Shown here in pieces: positions 11,450-24,600 of a stretch of 64,000 nucleotides of DNA (position 1 is the stretch's first letter; every line of letters begins with the position of its first letter). Origin of the DNA: Euwallacea fornicatus (taxonomy: Eukaryota > Arthropoda > Insecta > Coleoptera > Curculionidae). The stretch lies in contig NC_089560.1 in assembly GCF_040115645.1 (NCBI RefSeq), positions 2,604,001 through 2,668,000 of the forward strand, in the 5' to 3' direction. Both the position numbers and the translations under genes were made by a program. Below the pieces are notes generated by a model. That model was not told the origin of the DNA. It did no database searches and was given only the letters and a program-made list of their open reading frames with translations.

Positions 11450-13026
11450 CAACCGACTCAATGGTCCAAAATATTATCAAGTTTCAACAAGAAACGGTGA
11501 ATAGTCCGGTCAGATTGGCCTTGTATACGTTAGACAGATTTTTTTTCATAAATACAGTTAGTACCAAAAATATTGGGTAAAAATTGGGAAATATCTTCGA
11601 ACGATAAGCCGATGCATCGATTCTCATGGTTGTCATGGTGGAATAGCACGAAAAAAACCATGGCTGAATGAGAAGGATAAAAAAATACGATTAGAATTTG
11701 CGTCCAGCGACATCTTAAAAGAAAATGACTACTGGTCAGACGTAATTTTCTGCGACGAGTCTAAATTTAACATCTTTGGCTTGAAAGGGCCCCTTAGAGG
11801 GTGGAGAAAGGCAAATGAAGCGTCGAAAACGGAGAATCTACGTCCAGCTCTCAAACAAGATGGAGGGTCTGTTCTGGTTTGGGGATGCATGTCGAATACG
11901 GCAGTTAGAAACTTGGTATTCACATACAGGGTGGTTCGATAAGAGAGCCCCGGACGATTACGGCTTCATTAATGGTTTTGATGAAAAATCGTTTTTACAC
12001 TTATATGTACGACCTTATAAGGCACATTTTAAAAATATTGTCATTTATACGGGGTGCGCAAAAAAAGATGCAATGCAAACTTACGTTTTTTTAAAATCTA
12101 GCACCTTATATTTTTTTAAATATTTGAAATTAGAAGAAAAAAATAGTAAAAGAACACTCAACAAGTCTAAATCAAATACCTCTTGAGCAAATTAAAGAAA
12201 TGCAAAAATGCAAGGGCCAAGAAAAAAATTCTTTTCTACGGGAAACGAATGAATGAATTATCGTTTTTTGACCGGTACGTCGCAACAACAGATACTTCTT
12301 CAAGTTGTACATAGTTTTCTTGAAATTTTATATACAGGGTGAGAAAAATATTGATTACATCTTACTAACTTACGATTGAGAATATCTTGCTTACTTCAAA
12401 TGCAATGTATACCTTTTTATCTATTCATTTGTATCACTATTTAATACCCTTTCGAGTGATACCAATACGTCCCATACCCATCTATAACCGTTCCTCATAA
12501 AATGAGGTTCAATTTCATTTTAAATAACAACGAGTGCTGTCAGGGTATGCCTTGGATTAATTTCAGGTCATACATGTAAGTGTAAAAACGATTTTTCATC
12601 AAGACCATCAATAAAGCCGTAATCGTCCGAGGCGCTCTCATTGGACCGCCCTGTATACGAACAAAATGTACTATCTCCATTTTTTAAAACAAAATCTAGT
12701 GCTGAATATGTGGACATTTTAAACCCGTCCAAGTTCTATTGAGACAACGACCCCAAACATAGGGCTCGGATAGTACAAAGATGGCTACTTCATAATTGCC
12801 CTAAGGTCATCAAAACTCCTGTCCGGTCCCCAGACCTTAACCCCAGAGGCAATATTTGGCATTTTCTTGAGACGCAAATAAGAACTCATCAAATTACTAA
12901 TGAGGATACTTTAAAGCAAGAATTGCAAAAAGAATGGAACAGATTTTCTACAAAAAAATGATCTTTTCAATGCCAAAGCGGTTAAAAAGTGTTATTGAGC
13001 CAAAAGGTGCCCATACTAGATACTAA
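11450..13026 (+). pseudogene. Tc1-type transposase, split by a MITE
   Basis: Plus-strand remains of a Tc1 (DD34E) transposase. In order: an HTH fragment VQNIIKFQQETV (about 11468); GCHGGIARKKPWLNEKDKK (about 11627); the first catalytic block VIFCDESKFNIFGLKGP (about 11740); and DGGSVLVWGCMSNTAV (about 11860). A 727-bp MITE then interrupts at 11927. Past it come a frame-shifted relic of the QDNDPKH block, the third block PDLNPRGNIWHFLETQIRT (the catalytic Glu position now reads RGN), and the C-terminus MPKRLKSVIEPKGAHTRY with stop at 13024-13026. I could not find the TIRs of the parent element. Confidence 0.75.
11927..12653. mobile_element. 727-bp MITE nested in Tc1
   Basis: Terminal inverted repeats of about 90 bp. 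The left arm begins CAGGGTGGTTCGATAAGAGA after TA (925-926 of the 11-kb block) and continues through GACGATTACGGCTTCATTAA and GATGAAAAATCGTTTTTACA. The right arm carries the inverted copies TGTAAAAACGATTTTTCATC and CCGTCC-type ends, finishing CCGCCCTG before TA (12654-12655). It interrupts the Tc1 reading frame at 11927 and has no transposase of its own. The centre holds further TACAGGGTG-like and TACGGGGTG-like strings, perhaps older insertions. Confidence 0.75.
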
Positions 13027-15520
13027 AAGCATCCGTGTGTCCCGTGGAAGTATAAGAACTGAATCGTTCCAATATGTTGGTATGTTTGGATCATTGGAAC
13101 GTTGCCACTTTGAATTTTCATCCATTGTATATTTTTGTTGTTAAATACTTCGAACAGTCCTTATGGTTGGTGATTTAATACAATAATACAAAAAACTCTG
13201 TGATCATTTATCACTTTTTAACGGAGAAACATCTGATTATGTAAATGTTTACCCTCCAACCAAACATTTTCGATTCCTACTATACATCGGCTTCTCGCTA
13301 TGCCGAGGGTTCTCGCACCCCTCAAGTCCTGAATCCTTCGGTTTGAGAGGTCCGCAGTCAGATTTTCGATTAGCCGACCAAAGCTTAACTGGGCTAGTCG
13401 CCTTGAGGTCAAATGCTGTCTTGGCTCTAACCCTGCGAAATTCTTAGCTTTCAAACGGCTGAGCTGGCAGAAACTGCTACTAGAGCACAATCGTGTCTTT
13501 CGAGTCAAAGTTTATTTAACAGAGAGAACGACTTCAGCTGCTCCCAGATGGGAGTCGAGGTTCCATTCGGTTGTTTCGCGGGGTTAATGCGTCGTCCAGG
13601 TTGCCACTCCAACAACCTTGTTCCGTTCCTCCTTTAACCTAGACTAACCTGAGCGACTCCGCCTATACCTATTTATGCATATTCCGGCTCTAATAATTTA
13701 TTTGTGCATGACCATCGACCACACCGATGGCCAAGAGCAAAACGGACCATCAAAATTCACGAAGCGCAAACCACCGGAATAATCTCGACCTCGTTTTGGG
13801 ATAGAGCGGCATTTATGTGTGATGTTATCCGATATCTGCTCCGTGCAAATATCCACTTTGTTTGCTTTTATGTTCCTGCATGCACTAGACGAGCATACAT
13901 GAAAGCTTTTTTTAAGATAATAATTATTCCTAGAGCACTTTCTCGTGTTCCCATTCGAGTTTAACGTCCAGAAACTGGCTGTAAGTAAAACTAAAAACTT
14001 CTCATTTCCTTTTTGTACAAGGTAAACTTTCTAAATTCGAATGCAAATGCGGGCGAATCAAAAGCGAGAAGGAGACTACTGGAAGCTCCACATTGTTCCA
14101 AATTAAATCGGTTTTATCGCAGGAGTTTTTTCCATTGAAAAAGTTATATTATAGTTAACTGAATTCGGCCAAAGCAAACTACCTTGGGGATTTTCTCAAT
14201 AGAACCGAAATTGATATATCATTTTCCGTTGATGCCGGTTGGGAATAAAGTTGCTGGCATTGTCCAAGACATTTTCATTTCTCAGCCCCCAAGGGCAACA
14301 ACTACCATTCGCATTCATTCTTTTATTAAACAGAGATCATAATGCGTGCATTGGAGGGATATAATGGTTGAAGTGCCGTCTAGGCAATATATGAGACACT
14401 AAAAGAAGCCGGCCCCATATCAGAGAAACCCGATAGAGTCCGATTCCGGCTCATGAATTTTAAGATTCCGGTTTGCTCGGTTGACTTCACTGTCCTGGCG
14501 ATTTCTGGTTACCGGTGCGTAATAAAAGTACGCTTTACCGAATAACAAATGGCTGTAAACACTAATACCGCATAAATTTCTTTCTGGTTCAAATCATGTA
14601 TCAGCGTGTAAACAGAACTTTCAAGTCGCATGTTGTGTTTTCGACGTTCGCTTTTACGTGCATTTTAATAACTTAAAAAGTTCCTCGCCGATGACCGAGT
14701 TTTTGGTTCTTGACCACTGCCACTGATCACTACGAGTGGCTTCATTAACATTCAAGAGCAGGAGGTCCGAACAATTGGGAATGTTTTTATTTTCGTTCGC
14801 AGCAGGATCGATGGTATTTTGCAGGAGGCATCTTTTTGTAATTCATCATTAAATATTTATAATGTGGAGGACTGCGCAGACGGTTTTTCCATTTTGGAAA
14901 GAGCGCGAAGAGAAACATTTTAATGCCCGTCGACCCGATATTGAATATGGTTTATTTGCAGTTACAGTGACATGAGTTAATTCCAGCCCAAAATGTAATT
15001 CGAAATTTAGCAACATTGAATAGTAATTCCTCATTTACATCGACCGTTTGATGACAAGCTTAATGGCAAACGCGCCGAAGACGAAATTAATTGGCCGTTA
15101 CAGGGGATTATGTAATATTTTGGTTTTGAATATATGGAATTAACTACTCGTCGTGAAACATGAGCTAACTCTTAGGTAAATCGCAACTTTGTGTATACAG
15201 CTCAAGTAAACCATTAGCTTATGCATATATAGGTACGGAATCTGGGGTGTTCCATCGGAAACATTAATGGCAGTTAGTTGTACGTTAAAAATCATCAGCC
15301 GACGGCTGATTTAATTAGGCCGCGACGCCATGCACCGGCGTCGAAAATATAAAATTCGTTCGTCCCCGACGCCGGCTCACCGGCAACCTCACGTCCGACG
15401 GCGTGCGTCGCCGGAGCAGTTTGTCTTGCAGGCCAGTGCCAACGCCAAATCCGAATCCGACGTCTGGTTTATAAATTCAGATATTGAAAGTCTTAGAGTC
15501 AACGTGCCAAATTGGAAATG
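13027..15520. other. intergenic; GC-richer patch near its right end
   Basis: About 2.5 kb without a supported gene. The minus frame 13218-13508 (96 codons) and the plus frame 13704-13964 (86 codons) show no domain. 15294-15460 is markedly richer in CG than its surroundings and starts with a 17-base palindrome (15294-15310). A 70-codon plus frame (15330-15542) covers the patch, but its Arg/Pro/Ser-rich content follows the base composition. Confidence 0.4.
15294..15310. repeat. 17-base palindrome
   Basis: ATCAGCCGACGGCTGAT is a perfect inverted repeat around a central A, at the left edge of the CG-rich patch 15294-15460. It could be a dimeric transcription-factor site, but no gene start is visible nearby, so a role is speculation. 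Confidence 0.6.
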
Positions 15521-16323
15521 CAGTAGGGTCTCGATGCAGTGAACTAATTAATGGACCGCTGTGTCCCTCCACCGAGGTCGTTCACTATTTAGAGTGCAGT
15601 TAAAAAATACAACAGTGATACTCGCAACGTGTTTGTTACGTTAATAACTCAATATTTTAAGGCATAAAGTAGGTCTTCACCAGTTTTAGCGATATATTAA
15701 ATGAAATGTCCGAACAAAAAGGATTGCACATGCAGTGGAAATACGCACGTACATTCATGTGTACAGGGCGGGCAAATTTCGATGCTATCGCAGGGAGTCT
15801 ATGAAACGGTAAGAGATAGAAAATAACTAATAAGGCATGCTCAATGTCTTTTTTGAGACAAATTCAAAGCTGGCATCAAAAACGTTTCATTGTCTCTTGT
15901 TTTCGCATTACAAAGGAAAATTCTATTTTTGGCATTTTTCTTCAAATTTTTTCATTTCGCTAGTGTATCAGGACACGGTTTGAGTGGATTATGGTGATAG
16001 AGATACAAATTTTTAAAGTCCATGATTTTTAGATTTACGACGTAAAGTTGCATTTTTCTAAATATAAATCGTATCTGTTTTCGACATCTTCAAAAAGACA
16101 TTTTTTCTCTTTGAAATAGCCTCTAATTCGTAGGGCCTCGCAATTAACTTTACATACCCATTTTTACAAAAGCTACTTTTGACGATGGGTGGCGTGATAT
16201 GAAAAAAATTCACTCTAACGAGACTTTATTCGTTCACCATTTAGAGATTAATCTTAATATTTTTGTGTTCCCTGGAGGGAGCCGTTCATTATTTAGTACG
16301 TTCACTATAACGAGACCCTACTG
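15521..16323. mobile_element. 803-bp TIR element, pogo-like ends
   Basis: The left end CAGTAGGGTCTCGATGCAGT and the right end ...TATAACGAGACCCTACTG are inverted repeats of at least 13 exact bases, with similarity extending to about 45 (the GTGAACTAATTAATG block against CATTATTTAGTACGTTCAC). Subterminal TTCACTATTTAGAG and TTCACCATTTAGAG strings repeat the theme. The CAGT start and TCGNTATA pattern recall pogo/Tigger ends. The flanks are TG and CA, not the expected TA duplication. No transposase was seen. The solitary string TACAGGGCGGG at about 15762 lies inside. Confidence 0.6.
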
Positions 16324-18531
16324 CAACCACCACCATTTGTGGTCACACTAAAATTTACAATCTACCCAACGACGTAGATTTTAAAAGTCGTTAAAATCTG
16401 GGTGGTACCTTTCTGGTGGTGGTCAGGCGCCCTCCCAACGCGTCGTCCTAACCAGTGCGGGCTCATGGTTATTGAGACAGGGAGGTCGTTTCAGTGAGAG
16501 CAAAAAACACATACGTACGTCGTCACGGGACAATAAATTTCAGAGATACTACACACTTTACAGACGTGCATAACTAAATTCGAACAGTGGCATAAACATT
16601 TAAGTAGCCACAGTAAAAATCTGACTCCGCGCCATCGCCGATGATACGGCTGTTGACCGAGATCCCGATTAATCGGCGCAAATTGAAAAGCGTTCGCCTT
16701 CGTGCGAAAACTCGCAGTGCTCCTTTAAATGATGCGAGATCAATGCGTGCGGTCAGCCGATACGTGCTGACCGATACTGAAACCAGCGGTGCACCAAAAA
16801 AATGTTTGCCGTGGTAAAAGATGGACTCGCTTCAGAAAAAATATAACCACAAATTTTTACAGCGATTTACAGCTGTGAAGGTTCCCAACTCTGATATGTG
16901 TTTGTAGAAAATTAGAGTTCTGAGGTGCGATCTTAATAGAATTCAATATTTTAAGACCTTGTACCCTAGTGACGAAACGTTTCTGATGTATTGTTTAAAC
17001 GAAAAATCGTCTCAAAAAAGTGATACCAATTACATTATTTAATTAATACCACTGGAGAATTTGTGGCTTGTACACGCCTACACAGCATTCGATAACATTT
17101 ATGCGATGAAAGTAGTCTTCCTTCGAAGTTTCTCCAGTTCAAATTGGTAATAATCGCCATTCTTCCGCGACAAAATCCTCAAAGACGGTTTAAATTTCCA
17201 TTTAAAAAATGTGGAAGGGCAAATCCGAAGCCAATCGGGCGATGAGATAGATAAACCGGGTTTCGTGGCTGCCGAATTTTATTCAAACACTTTCCAGATA
17301 AATGTAATTTGGATAAAGAATCCAGTCTGGCTGGGATATATGGGGCGATTTATCATTCTTTGACAGACGACACGAATGTTGGGGAGATCTGGATATTTTG
17401 AGTGTTTTTTTCTCGCATGATTAATCGAAATTCTGAATAAGCTCTCGAAAAAAAGGGAAGTATTATTTTAAGCATTGCCTTCCTAGGGAGCGAATTCCTG
17501 TTTCAATTTTTCTCGTGTCGAATGCAAATTACCTAGAATCAATCAAATAATTACGGCTTTTAAACTGCTTTCTTGGAATTGCACAAGCTAGCTTACTTGC
17601 AAAAACAATTAATCAGTTTCAGTAATAATAATGTTAATGAAATTCTTCTCGAAACTCCATGTAATTGGATGTTAAAGAAAAATTCCTGACCAATTTACAT
17701 CAGAATTCTTTCGCAAAGCCGGATTTTCATTTGAGAAGGCCCTCGAGATAAAGCGAAGATCAAAATTGCTTTTAGACGTAAGTTGAATAATTCCGTTTGC
17801 CCTGCCCTAATTGGGCACCCTTAATTGACTATCTAACACTCGATAGATAGGCTTAAAGGGGCATTTTGGCTTAAAAGCTACCGTGTACTTAAACCAACAT
17901 CTCATTTATCTGGGTTGGGTTATTGGCAGTAGACAGACCCCTCTCTCGCCACAATTACCCGCGCCCGTGCTTACCGCTTACCGATAGAATCTGAAAATAT
18001 GTGGGCAAGATCCATTTAATGATACACTATCACTTTCCGCACGACCGGGTACGGATTTATAACCAATTTGGGGTTGCAGGAAGCCGTATTGTTCAAGCTA
18101 TGATAAATGACACCTGATTGAGTTAAATCGCTTGTATACACTTAGAGTATTGAATTAAGGAACTATGAGGGTCGGGGGTGGTTTTGTCATATCTTTTTTT
18201 GACGCATCAGAAAACCGTGTGAAATTACGAAAAATAATCGTTGCCGACGAGGGAACAAATTTTAGAATCAGGCGGCAGCCTGAAGGTGCGAAACTTGATG
18301 GTTTGGACTTGTAACACTAATTTGATGGGTTTAGTTAAGGTTGGATGGGAAATATCGATGAAAATATAAGATGGGAAAGAGGCCAAAACCGTTCACTTAT
18401 TAAACGGATTTCATTATTTTTTTAATTGAATTTCACCATTTTCACTACATCTTGGCATGTGTTAAAAGGGAAATAACGGTTTCAGTACCAACCAGGCGAG
18501 AGTGAATCAAAGATGGTGACAGGGGTTTCAA
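16324..18531. other. intergenic, no recognisable gene
   Basis: About 2.2 kb with no open frame worth reporting. The sequence is non-repetitive to the eye, with many TAATTA-type A/T motifs. I see no transposon ends and cannot assign a function. Confidence 0.4.
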
Positions 18532-18570
18532 TAATGACGATGATGACGATGATGATGGTGATGATAATGG

Positions 18571-18604
<34 letters not shown>

Positions 18605-18645
18605 GATGATGTTGATGATGATGATGATGATGATGAAAATGATGA
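18532..18645. repeat. (GAT)n microsatellite
   Basis: About 114 bp of imperfect GAT triplets with interruptions (GAC, GGT, AAT, AAG, GTT), longest pure run in 18562-18602. The minus frame 18445-18750 reads poly-Ser through it, which is a by-product of the triplet repeat. Confidence 0.95.
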
Positions 18646-21600
18646 ATATTGCGCGAACGATGTAATGACACAGAGAAGAAATTTTCCTAGCTTACGAACA
18701 CGCTCAACCAGGCAATTCGAATATACTCGGGTTGAAAGAAATTGTTGCAATCAAGTAAGTACCAGGATCTCGGATAACCCCGTGCGAATTTTAATGAAAG
18801 TCAGCTTAACATTTCCGCCCGTAAATCATCAACTTCTGGCGTATGTATGTTTAGTTAATGAAACTCTTGTTGGGTCTTAACTTAACCATTGAAAATGGTT
18901 TTGGCAACTCTCCAATAACTAAACCCTATTTTCTCTCCGGTGTATTGTTTATAAAGCCCCCAAAGCAATAAAAAATTATCGCACAATTCAGCAGTAAAAT
19001 CTCGCATGCAGGAAGTTTATTCAAGCGGACTCAAAGATTGAATTATTTTCCGATAAATAGTCGGTTTTCTCGGGTACTTTCAAAAGCAATTATTTTAAAA
19101 TAGGCACACCTAACACAATTACAAGAGCCTATTACTATAAAGTACGGCTAATCTTTGAAGCTGACACGTTCAATTATTCCGAAACACTCGGGACTAATGG
19201 AGATCTTTCGCCGATAAAATTCTTTCGGGCACAATTCAAAAATTAAGTTTTGTTGTTGAATAGGACCCGAACAATTTCTTAATTAACGTTACAACTGCCC
19301 GGCTGATAGATTGAGTAAATAACGTCGTATGGGGCTCAGTTTACGACAAGATGGGCCCCGCAGATAACTCGAGAATTAACAATATATGATAATGAACCAG
19401 ATAGGCCGTAACCGCATTTTATGGTTAATTTTTATCTTCCTTTTATATTCCTTCGGTATTTTATTGTTTTGCCTCTCTGAGAGAACTTTATGACACGCCA
19501 CTGAGATTTATCCAACGCGATGGTTTGCTGTTATTGATACAGCCCGAACGGACTCTATATACATAATGAATGATGGCAAAGGCCTTGGTCCAGACTAAGA
19601 CGCGAACCGTCCATTAGGAGGGATGTCCCTTGTTTTAATCTCGCAAACGAGTCTGTAAAGTTTCATCCAGACACCAAACCCCCGGATTACTCCCTGTCAG
19701 CAGGGGCTTATCTCCTATGTAGAAGCGCACTGACTAATCCAATAAAGACTAATGATGCTAAGCAGGGGCGCATCTAATTTCAGGAAAATTGCCAAGAGAA
19801 AACAGTATTAAAGAACCGAAAAAAGCCTAAGGGATGGATTTACGACATCGCTTTCCATGGGGATTCCGAAACACATATAACCTCGGATGAGGAAAGGTGC
19901 ATGGACAATTAATTGAATCGAACACGGTAAACAAAGTGCAATTTCTCGAGTTTCTGAGGCTGAGGAGGAACGTGATAGCGCCATTCTTGTTAAATATTCT
20001 CTAATCAGATTTCGCCACTTTAAGATATTTTATCCGAAGGCGCTGTTCAATCTGTCTCCCTGGAGAGCTGCAGATACAGGTCGTCTCCGCCATCTTCGGC
20101 AGTATGCTGTTCATTAATGACGAGTTTGCCTGCAATCGCCATCCCCATCGATAATTTCATTATCTTTCCATTATCCATTGCAATCGATTATTAATGTATT
20201 GTCTTAAACTCTTCCTGATTGGAAGCTATTTAGTTGAGATCGAATGTGAAAAACTTTGAATGATTGACGGTGGGGCGAGTCTCTGCTCATGACAGCTCCG
20301 TCAAAGCAATGGAGAATTAAATCTTGATAGTATCTACTTAATTCTTGAATTTGCTGGACAGCAGGGTTGATTGCCTGGACGGCAACTATTCGGGGCCCAT
20401 CGGAACTAGCCGCTCAATGAATGCTGTCAGTCTTAACCTAAATATCCCGATCCGTAATATTTAGACTTTTATCACTCTACTAAAATTCGAGCTTTATATA
20501 GTTAAGCTCAGTGCTTACTTCCACGAGATTGGTCCACGACACTAACAAATTCCTCTTAAACGACCTTTAGTTCATAAATATTGGAGTATTTTACATCAAG
20601 GTTTTTCTTCTCTCGATTCAAGCAGTCACCGGAAATTCGATTTAAATCTACAAAATAGAGCAACCTTTATTTTAGAGAAACTGACCATTTCGCCGTTCTT
20701 GATCAGAAACTGAGTGAATAATTCTGCAGAGGACAAGGGTCGAGTCCCTTTATGTCTTTTTAGATAGAGCGGGAGGTCACTTCAGAAGGTAAAAGGTAGC
20801 AACAAAAATGTTTGTAACGTTCTGCGGCATGGGAGGTTCCGTTTCTCTGAAAAAAGGACTGAAATTAGTGAGTCATGTGAGGGAAACATGCACTTTTCCT
20901 GTCCGCGAGACTTGAAAGAAATTGCAGCTGTGAAACATCCACCACTAAAGCGTCAGGCGAAACAACTCAAAGTGGCCGCTTGCAAAACCCCCGTTGACAT
21001 CTTCGAGGACACTGCAAGTTCTGGGTCCAGTGAGGTTCTCGTTTGGGCTAGTGGTTTGATGAGAATTATCGGAGTTTTGAAGGCTTCTTCTGCGAGCCGA
21101 ACAGGACCGGAGGTGCGATCCAAAGCCAAAAAAAACGTTTTTGAATGTGTTTTTTGCTTCGTCTGGAAGATTCCAAACCTCGAATCGGCGCTTTTAATCA
21201 CCCTCCCAGACGGTATTCAAAATTTGCCCCAGCGAGAGAAGCCGTGGAGTGGTAATTGAGCCCAAAACTCATATATTGGCCGGAATGAAACTTCATCAAT
21301 CGAATGGAAACATCATAGATGACATCAGGAGATCGATTTGAAATTCGTGAAAAATTGATCGCGTTTCTCTCATCGAAAATCTATTCGAAAACTACACCGG
21401 TTACGTCCTTTATGGGCACGTGAGGTACCAAAAAAAGAGGACCGAATACATGCCCAAACGAAGAATAACAATATACAAAAAATCTAATTCCAACTACGGA
21501 TCGTGTAGGAATTCTTTATGCCGACGACGACTAAAACATTTGTTCGGGGTTTGTTGTTGTGAGAGGATTGAAAATGGAAAGTTTGTGTGTAACAATTAAA

Positions 21601-24600
21601 ATGAACAAAAAAATTGGATGCAACAAACCCTGATAGAGTACTGTAACGGAATAAAAGAGAGATCACGTGTACCTACTAGAGTTGCGATATGAATATTTAC
21701 GTCCATATGAATTTTATAAAGAGCTGCAAAATTATCCAACTTACTATTCCATTCTATCATATTTATTATCAAAATATTTCGCTGTAATATTCAATTAAGT
21801 TTTTTGTACGATGATCACTCTCATTAAAAACGTGATATCCCACGAGCGTTGGCAATAGCTCACTGCAAAACACGCGTTATTTGAAGTTTTTGGTGGACAA
21901 TCATATGCGTACATTGTCATAAAAATAATGAAAGCATTGTTTCGTGTGCATAAAAACCGCTATTAAACTTCAGGATATCAACTGAAAAAAGTTCACATTA
22001 ATATATCTAGATCCCTGTTGGATTTTGGGCACTGAGGTATTCAGACAAATTTTAACAGGATTTGCTTTTGGCTGCGAGCTACGTCGCATCCCATGGGAAT
22101 CACAAAAGGACATTCCGTTTGGAAAATAAATACAAAAAAAAAACCTTCAGATTTACCACCATCCCATTGGGATGATCGACATATGCGCAGGAATCATAAT
22201 TATGTAAATAATCATTTGTCGCTCAGGCATATTTCCTAATAGCAACTAATTGTGTATGTTCAATTATCAATATTTCTATATTATCAATTTCATTGGCAAA
22301 CTTTCATCCTTTTAAACCTTCCCGAAGGTTAAATTAAGTAAACTCGATGTAATCTCGAGTGGTATTACCTATCTAGAGATCAATATTTGGTTAATTGGAT
22401 GAGTCTTTCCCCGGTTGCTCTTATTGATATAAAAATCGGTATTTTATACCGCGAATGTCTGCCCAAGAGTCTCATTTTAATGTCCGGTAATCAAGAGACA
22501 ATCAGCTTCCAGTTACAGTCATTTTCCGAGATGCGATCATTTAATAAAGCCAAAACCTCGCATTGTCCTCGTTTCACACTCAAACGGGACAATAACCACG
22601 TGGGCCCCGATAACTTCTTTGTACTTGAGACGCGCTGAAGAGAACTGGGTAATTAATCAAAATATCTAGAAAATTGCCTTTTGATTGGGAGCGTCCGTCG
22701 ACAAAGATCCTCCGGCTGCTTATCTGTAAAACTTGTTAATACATAAAGGGGCGAAGTCCTCGAGATCGGGGCAGAAAAGGATTCTTGAGCAAACTCGAAA
22801 ATATCTTTGCACTAGGCCAAATAATGTTGTCAGTTCCAATTGAAGACGCTTTAACAGTTGAATGAAAACTTATCTAAAAAGTGTTTAGCGAGGCGATTTT
22901 AAATCACGGGCGAAAAGTGGATCAAGGAGGGGAGAGAGAGAGGAAGAAGACCTTTATGGCGATGGGAGTTGGTAAAATTTGCGGGTTAGTCCCTGAATTA
23001 ATCGGGATAAGAGAATCGATTAGTTCGTTACCTCCAGATAGACTAGATGTACATAGTGTTTCTTAATGGACGGCAGAACATAAAAGGGGATAATCATTAG
23101 CTATATATACCAAAGATGGAAACTTCATATAGACACATGTCCTGAATTGCCCCCCTTTCCAGTTACAGGATGCCGAAGTCTCGTTTTTTTTTCTGATTTT
23201 AATCGAATTATTAATTCCTCTGTTATTTGTAAGGATAGTTGACTCAAAATTGCTAATAACAATCATTTCCGTCTTAGGAAGCGGCTGAAATGACAATTCG
23301 TTAAGATGCTCTGGAGAGCGGTACTTTTGAGACACATTCAAACACTTTAGTACATTCTACATCAGCGAACACTGAAGGGGTTAAGGAATGGAATCGTAAA
23401 TTTTGGTCAAACTATTAGGAGTACTCCGGGAGTTTTCCATAGGGCCTGGCAGTCCGTTTTCATCAACTACTTTGATTACAATCGAAATTAGCAGCGCAAA
23501 TATCTCTTAAACTGTTGTTCCTAATAAAACAGTCCCGAAGAGGCAAGAAGGTCAACAAAAGACGTAAAGGACTCAACGAAGTTGATGAATGAAATCTGAT
23601 GATGTCACAAAAAATGGTCTGATGTGAAATATTTGAGAGCGACCACGAAAAAATACCGTCCTGTAGAGTATTTTGGATCATTGTTTTTTCAGTTTCCTCC
23701 CAAAGCGAAAATGATTGTTACTACCGATTTTGAGTTAATTATCTCCACAAATAACAGAGAAGTTAATGAAAATCGAGAAACAGATGAAACTTCAACACCT
23801 TGTAAAATAAAACGGAAGCGCATTTAGGATATACCTTGATGCGAAGCTTTTATCTTAAAATGAGCCCATGATGCACCCATTTCACCTTTTACCATTCGTG
23901 AAAAAACGTCCTGTATCCAGGCGCTTAGTGCCCAAACACGGAGGAGATTCCTTTAATCTGCATGGAGGGTGTTATACGAAGGGTTTCGAAGTTAAAATTT
24001 TGAAAATTACGATATTTGCCGATATTGGTGTTACTTTCCACGTCACATTTCCTTTCAAGTTCTTAAAGATGCAAATTACCAACCAACGATACCCCCGGGA
24101 ATAAGAACGATGCGAAATAATATGTTATTTCTAAGTTAACTGCGTTTGGTCCCATTGAACGTCTTCCTCTGTCTTTCCAATTCAAAAAAATTGAATTGGC
24201 AATTTCAAACTTGATATATCCAGAGGGAATAATAAGAGAAGGCATCCCGGATGCGACAATCAAAGGCATTTGAAACGGGGAACGCAGGCAGGTTTGTAAA
24301 TTGACGAATCCGGTTTCGGCAATTCATTTCGTCACTGTAAAATTATGAAGACATATTGTACCTATAAGGGAAAGTTTAGACACTTGTAATTGGTTGAAGT
24401 TCAGGTGCGTGAAACTGGGCCTCCAAATTATGGCGAGTTCCAGATGGTTGTCAGATTTGGTTCATCTCTGGAAAGCCTTTTCAGATCCTCAAAACTTGCA
24501 ATAATGAAAGTTTGAAAAGTAATTTGTAACAATGCAAAATAAAAATTAAGGAACTTACAATGACAAAAAAAGTTATATAACTTGGAGATGGACTTTTTAG

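Noticed and set aside
11815..12186. 123-codon plus frame
   Set aside because: Crosses the border between a Tc1 pseudogene and an inserted MITE; it is an accidental fusion.
18445..18750. 101-codon poly-Ser frame
   Set aside because: Produced by the (GAT)n microsatellite read on the minus strand.
20730..20760. GGGTCGAGTCCC resembling a tRNA B box
   Set aside because: No A box or foldable cloverleaf lies upstream; the same was true of GGTTCGAGTC at about 8747. No tRNA is supported.
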